Shown here: positions 61,865 through 64,000 of the stretch, one piece after another | Position numbering within the stretch: position 1 is the first letter of the stretch | Layout: the number at the start of each line of letters is the position of its first letter | NCBI RefSeq assembly: GCF_002078875.1 | Contig: NC_034438.1 | Span: forward strand, 22,643,030 to 22,707,029 | Length of the DNA: 64,000 nt | Reading direction: 5' to 3' | From: Numida meleagris | Lineage: Eukaryota; Chordata; Aves; Galliformes; Numididae | Position numbers and translations under genes: made by a program | Notes under the pieces: generated by a model | Told to the model about the DNA's origin: nothing | The model's input: the letters and a program-made list of their open reading frames with translations, nothing else | The model's database searches: none

Positions 61865-62320
61865 ACAAAATACAGGACTGGCTTTCAGATTTACAATATA
61901 ATCTTTGTTTTCACAAAACGGAAACAAAACCATGTATGAGGAAATCTCTTGGGATGAGACTAGGAGGGCATTATCTTGTAATTTATTCAGCTGAGCATGA
62001 GAACTTGAATGCTCGTTAGTACAGGTGTCCCTTTAACAGGAATCATTATTTCAATGACTGAGATCTTAGTAAAGTTAACCACTTCATAGAATATTCCAGT
62101 TAAATTATTTTTGCATTTTTTATTTTAATAACTGGTAACATTGGATCAGCCTCTCAGTGATGACTTGTTGGAAGAAAAGGACTCTTTCACTTCTTCTGGA
62201 TTGTGGAGTTTAAAGCAACTTTTGACTGAACAGGTCTGATAGTTGAAAACATTTTTCAACTTTTTTTCAGAACACAGGAGGTGTGTAGTTCTGCTCCAGA
62301 CTGAATTATAATTCATTGCA

Positions 62321-62428
62321 CTTGGAAGCAACCTGATCTGGTAGAAGGTATCCCTGCCCATGGCAGAGGGGTTGCAACCAGGGAGTCTTTAAGGTTCTTT
62401 GCAACTCAAACCATTCCATGATTCTATG
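62321..62428 (+). mobile_element. CR1 3'-tail fragment
   Basis: GATCTGGTAGAAGGTATCCC, TGCCCATGGCAGAGGGGTTG, TTTAAGGTTCTTTGCAACTC and a tail CCATTCCATGATTCTATGAA. It lies in sense orientation in the region that would be Homer1a 3'UTR. Confidence 0.82.
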
Positions 62429-64000
62429 AATGCTGTATTCCACTGTGTTCTGTAAAAAACAAAGACTTTTTATTTAAATGAGTTAAGATGGATGTATCTT
62501 GGTTGTTAAAAATTATTGAAAGTGGAACTTAATAGAACACAGTAACTAGTGAGACCATGGAGAATAACATAAATATTTAATCAACTTAGAGCAAAACTAG
62601 AAATACTGCATTATTTTTTTTTTTTAGTAGATGATCTGAGTACAGCTTTATGCCCTTGATCAAAAGTTGGGGAACCACAGAACTTCAAATAATTCAAATT
62701 ATTTGGAATGAGCAGAGATGAAATTATTCAAAACTTCTCATTTTTGTGAGAGAATAATAAAAGTACCTGGAAAAGTCTTTTATGTTTTCAAATGAGAAAA
62801 AAATTATACTTTTGCACTAATTTTTTAGCAGAATTATTGTGTTTATTTTTATACTTAAGCCATTACCAGAGCATCTATTACATGTTTTAGAAGAAATGGT
62901 GCCTTGTAAGAGTGCTATTTGCATGTTGAAGGTATTTTACGAATGTTGCATGTCTATCAGTGTTCTGTAAATAGTACTTTTAAACTTGGTACTTTTTTGT
63001 TGGAATTCTCAGTGTTTTTGCAAAAAGTAGTTGTGATAAGGTCCACAGACTGTAAGTGCTTTTTTTGTTTGTATTTAATGATAGCTGCAAGATCGTTTCT
63101 CTCTTTATGTATGTGTAAATACAATTTCTGGTATGCCAGTGTAGTAACTACATATTGCTCTGCATTGAGCGTGATTGAAGATGTTTTTGAAGCTATTCGG
63201 TTGTAATTGTGGGTGGGGTAGAACAGAGATAACAAAACTACCAGGCTTTTTTCTTTCATCTTCATATATGCAGTGTGAGTGCCTGGTTTTAGTTTCTTGT
63301 GTGGTTATATACCGCTAGCAAGAATTGGCATTCCAGTGATATGCCTATTTTTAGAGATATATCTATATTTGGATGTCTCTAAATATAGAATGATGACACT
63401 TATGATGGTTCTCAAAATACATTGGTTTTGTCTTGCTGATGGCAGCTGCAAGCTTGTAATGAAGAAAATGAAAAAAACCACCAACATCTGAGGCCATTTA
63501 TATACTATTGTTTAACCAAGAAAAAAATGCTTGCCAACACTTTCTGACCATTTTTTCATGTAGAAGGAAATAAGCCTTTTTGTATGTGCCTAGGAGTCAA
63601 GGAACACTGTCTCAATCAGAGGGAAGCTACCATTTAAAAATCGTTCTATTTCAAAAGATACCAGTTACTTCTCAGGCATGATTATGTTTTACAAGTCAGT
63701 GTCAGAACTCAGTTTGGAAATGAGCTGCGTTGCTTGGATTTAGCTATGTTCTGCTCTGGTGTGACAGTACCTGCTCACCTGATGAAGGTCCAAAATCGAT
63801 GGTCCTCAGTGTAGGCTGGAGGATGGCACAGGCTTAGATGGAGCCGCGGACAGAGGAGAGTTGGGGCGTCATGGGCAGCAAGGTGCTGCAGCACCACACA
63901 AGGTGGCAGTTCAGGTGGGAACCGCATTGCTGCTGAGGGCTGGGCGACCTCAGCTGTGTGCAGCTTCATTGCAGCAGAGGGTAAGGGTAAGAGGTTGACG

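Larger units (their letters stand above)
61769..64000 (+). other. HOMER1: HOMER1 intron 5 start / Homer1a 3'UTR
   Basis: Long-form transcripts splice this out. In Homer1a it would be the 3'UTR. It has AATAAA at 61759 (overlapping the last codons), 61854, 61859 and 62756, and ATTTA pentamers at 61981, 62472, 62575, 63073, 63496 and 63632. These are compatible with an unstable, AU-rich immediate-early transcript. A CR1 tail sits at 62321-62428. The last 240 bases are more GC-rich and are not recognised. The actual poly(A) site cannot be told, and may lie beyond the window. Confidence 0.6.

Noticed and set aside
1..64000. tRNA, rRNA and CRISPR arrays
   Set aside because: No tRNA-like cloverleaf with A and B boxes, no rRNA stretch and no regularly spaced repeats with unique spacers were noticed on reading. 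CRISPR is not expected in this kind of genome.

Overview
This window looks like nuclear DNA from a bird, most likely a galliform. It has several CR1 LINE copies with the typical ATTCTATG-type 3' tails, avian-type endogenous retrovirus LTRs (solo or fragmentary), and an internally deleted mariner element resembling the chicken Galluhop/Mariner1 group. The real genes have introns with GT-AG borders, and there is a CpG island. No bacterial-type gene organisation is present. Family names were recognised by eye and not by a search.

Layout. (1) 1-12.6 kb is dense in transposons: a solo LTR at 113-647, an old CR1 (4399-5985) split by a reverse-strand LTR, a rearranged CR1 patch with an unexplained minus-strand coding-like piece (5985-6662), a second kind of LTR (7168-7725), a third LTR-like region (about 8600-10152) and three more CR1 copies. 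Within it, at 3477-4082, is an intact, intronless 201-residue RING-finger gene resembling TOPORS, ending in an AATAAA that overlaps its stop codon. (2) 12.6-18.6 kb is largely featureless. (3) 18.9-20.8 kb is a CpG island with a cluster of CREB-type sites, a CArG-like site and a TATA-like box. It is broken by an 870-base assembly gap. (4) From there to the right end the window is the plus-strand gene HOMER1, which encodes the postsynaptic scaffold protein Homer1. Exon 2 (40933-41089), exon 3 (50083-50214), exon 4 (54522-54614) and exon 5 (61592-61734) are all visible with intact frame and splice sites. Exon 1, holding only the first five coding bases, is not visible and most likely lies in the gap. 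The long-form exons after exon 5 are beyond the right edge.

How it works together. The exons encode the EVH1 domain, which binds PPxxF-type ligands such as group I mGluRs, IP3 receptors and Shank, followed by the linker. Exon 5 can be spliced onward to coiled-coil exons outside the window (long, tetrameric Homer1). Alternatively it can be read through its own donor for 11 more codons to a stop at 61768 (short, activity-induced Homer1a). The read-through frame is open and ends in a Homer1a-like tail. The promoter's CRE sites fit the known immediate-early behaviour of this gene. The introns hold CR1 fragments, the mariner remnant, simple repeats and a few inverted repeats.

Limits. No alignment or search was run. 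Repeat boundaries are approximate, usually within about 10-30 bases, unless a terminal motif is cited.
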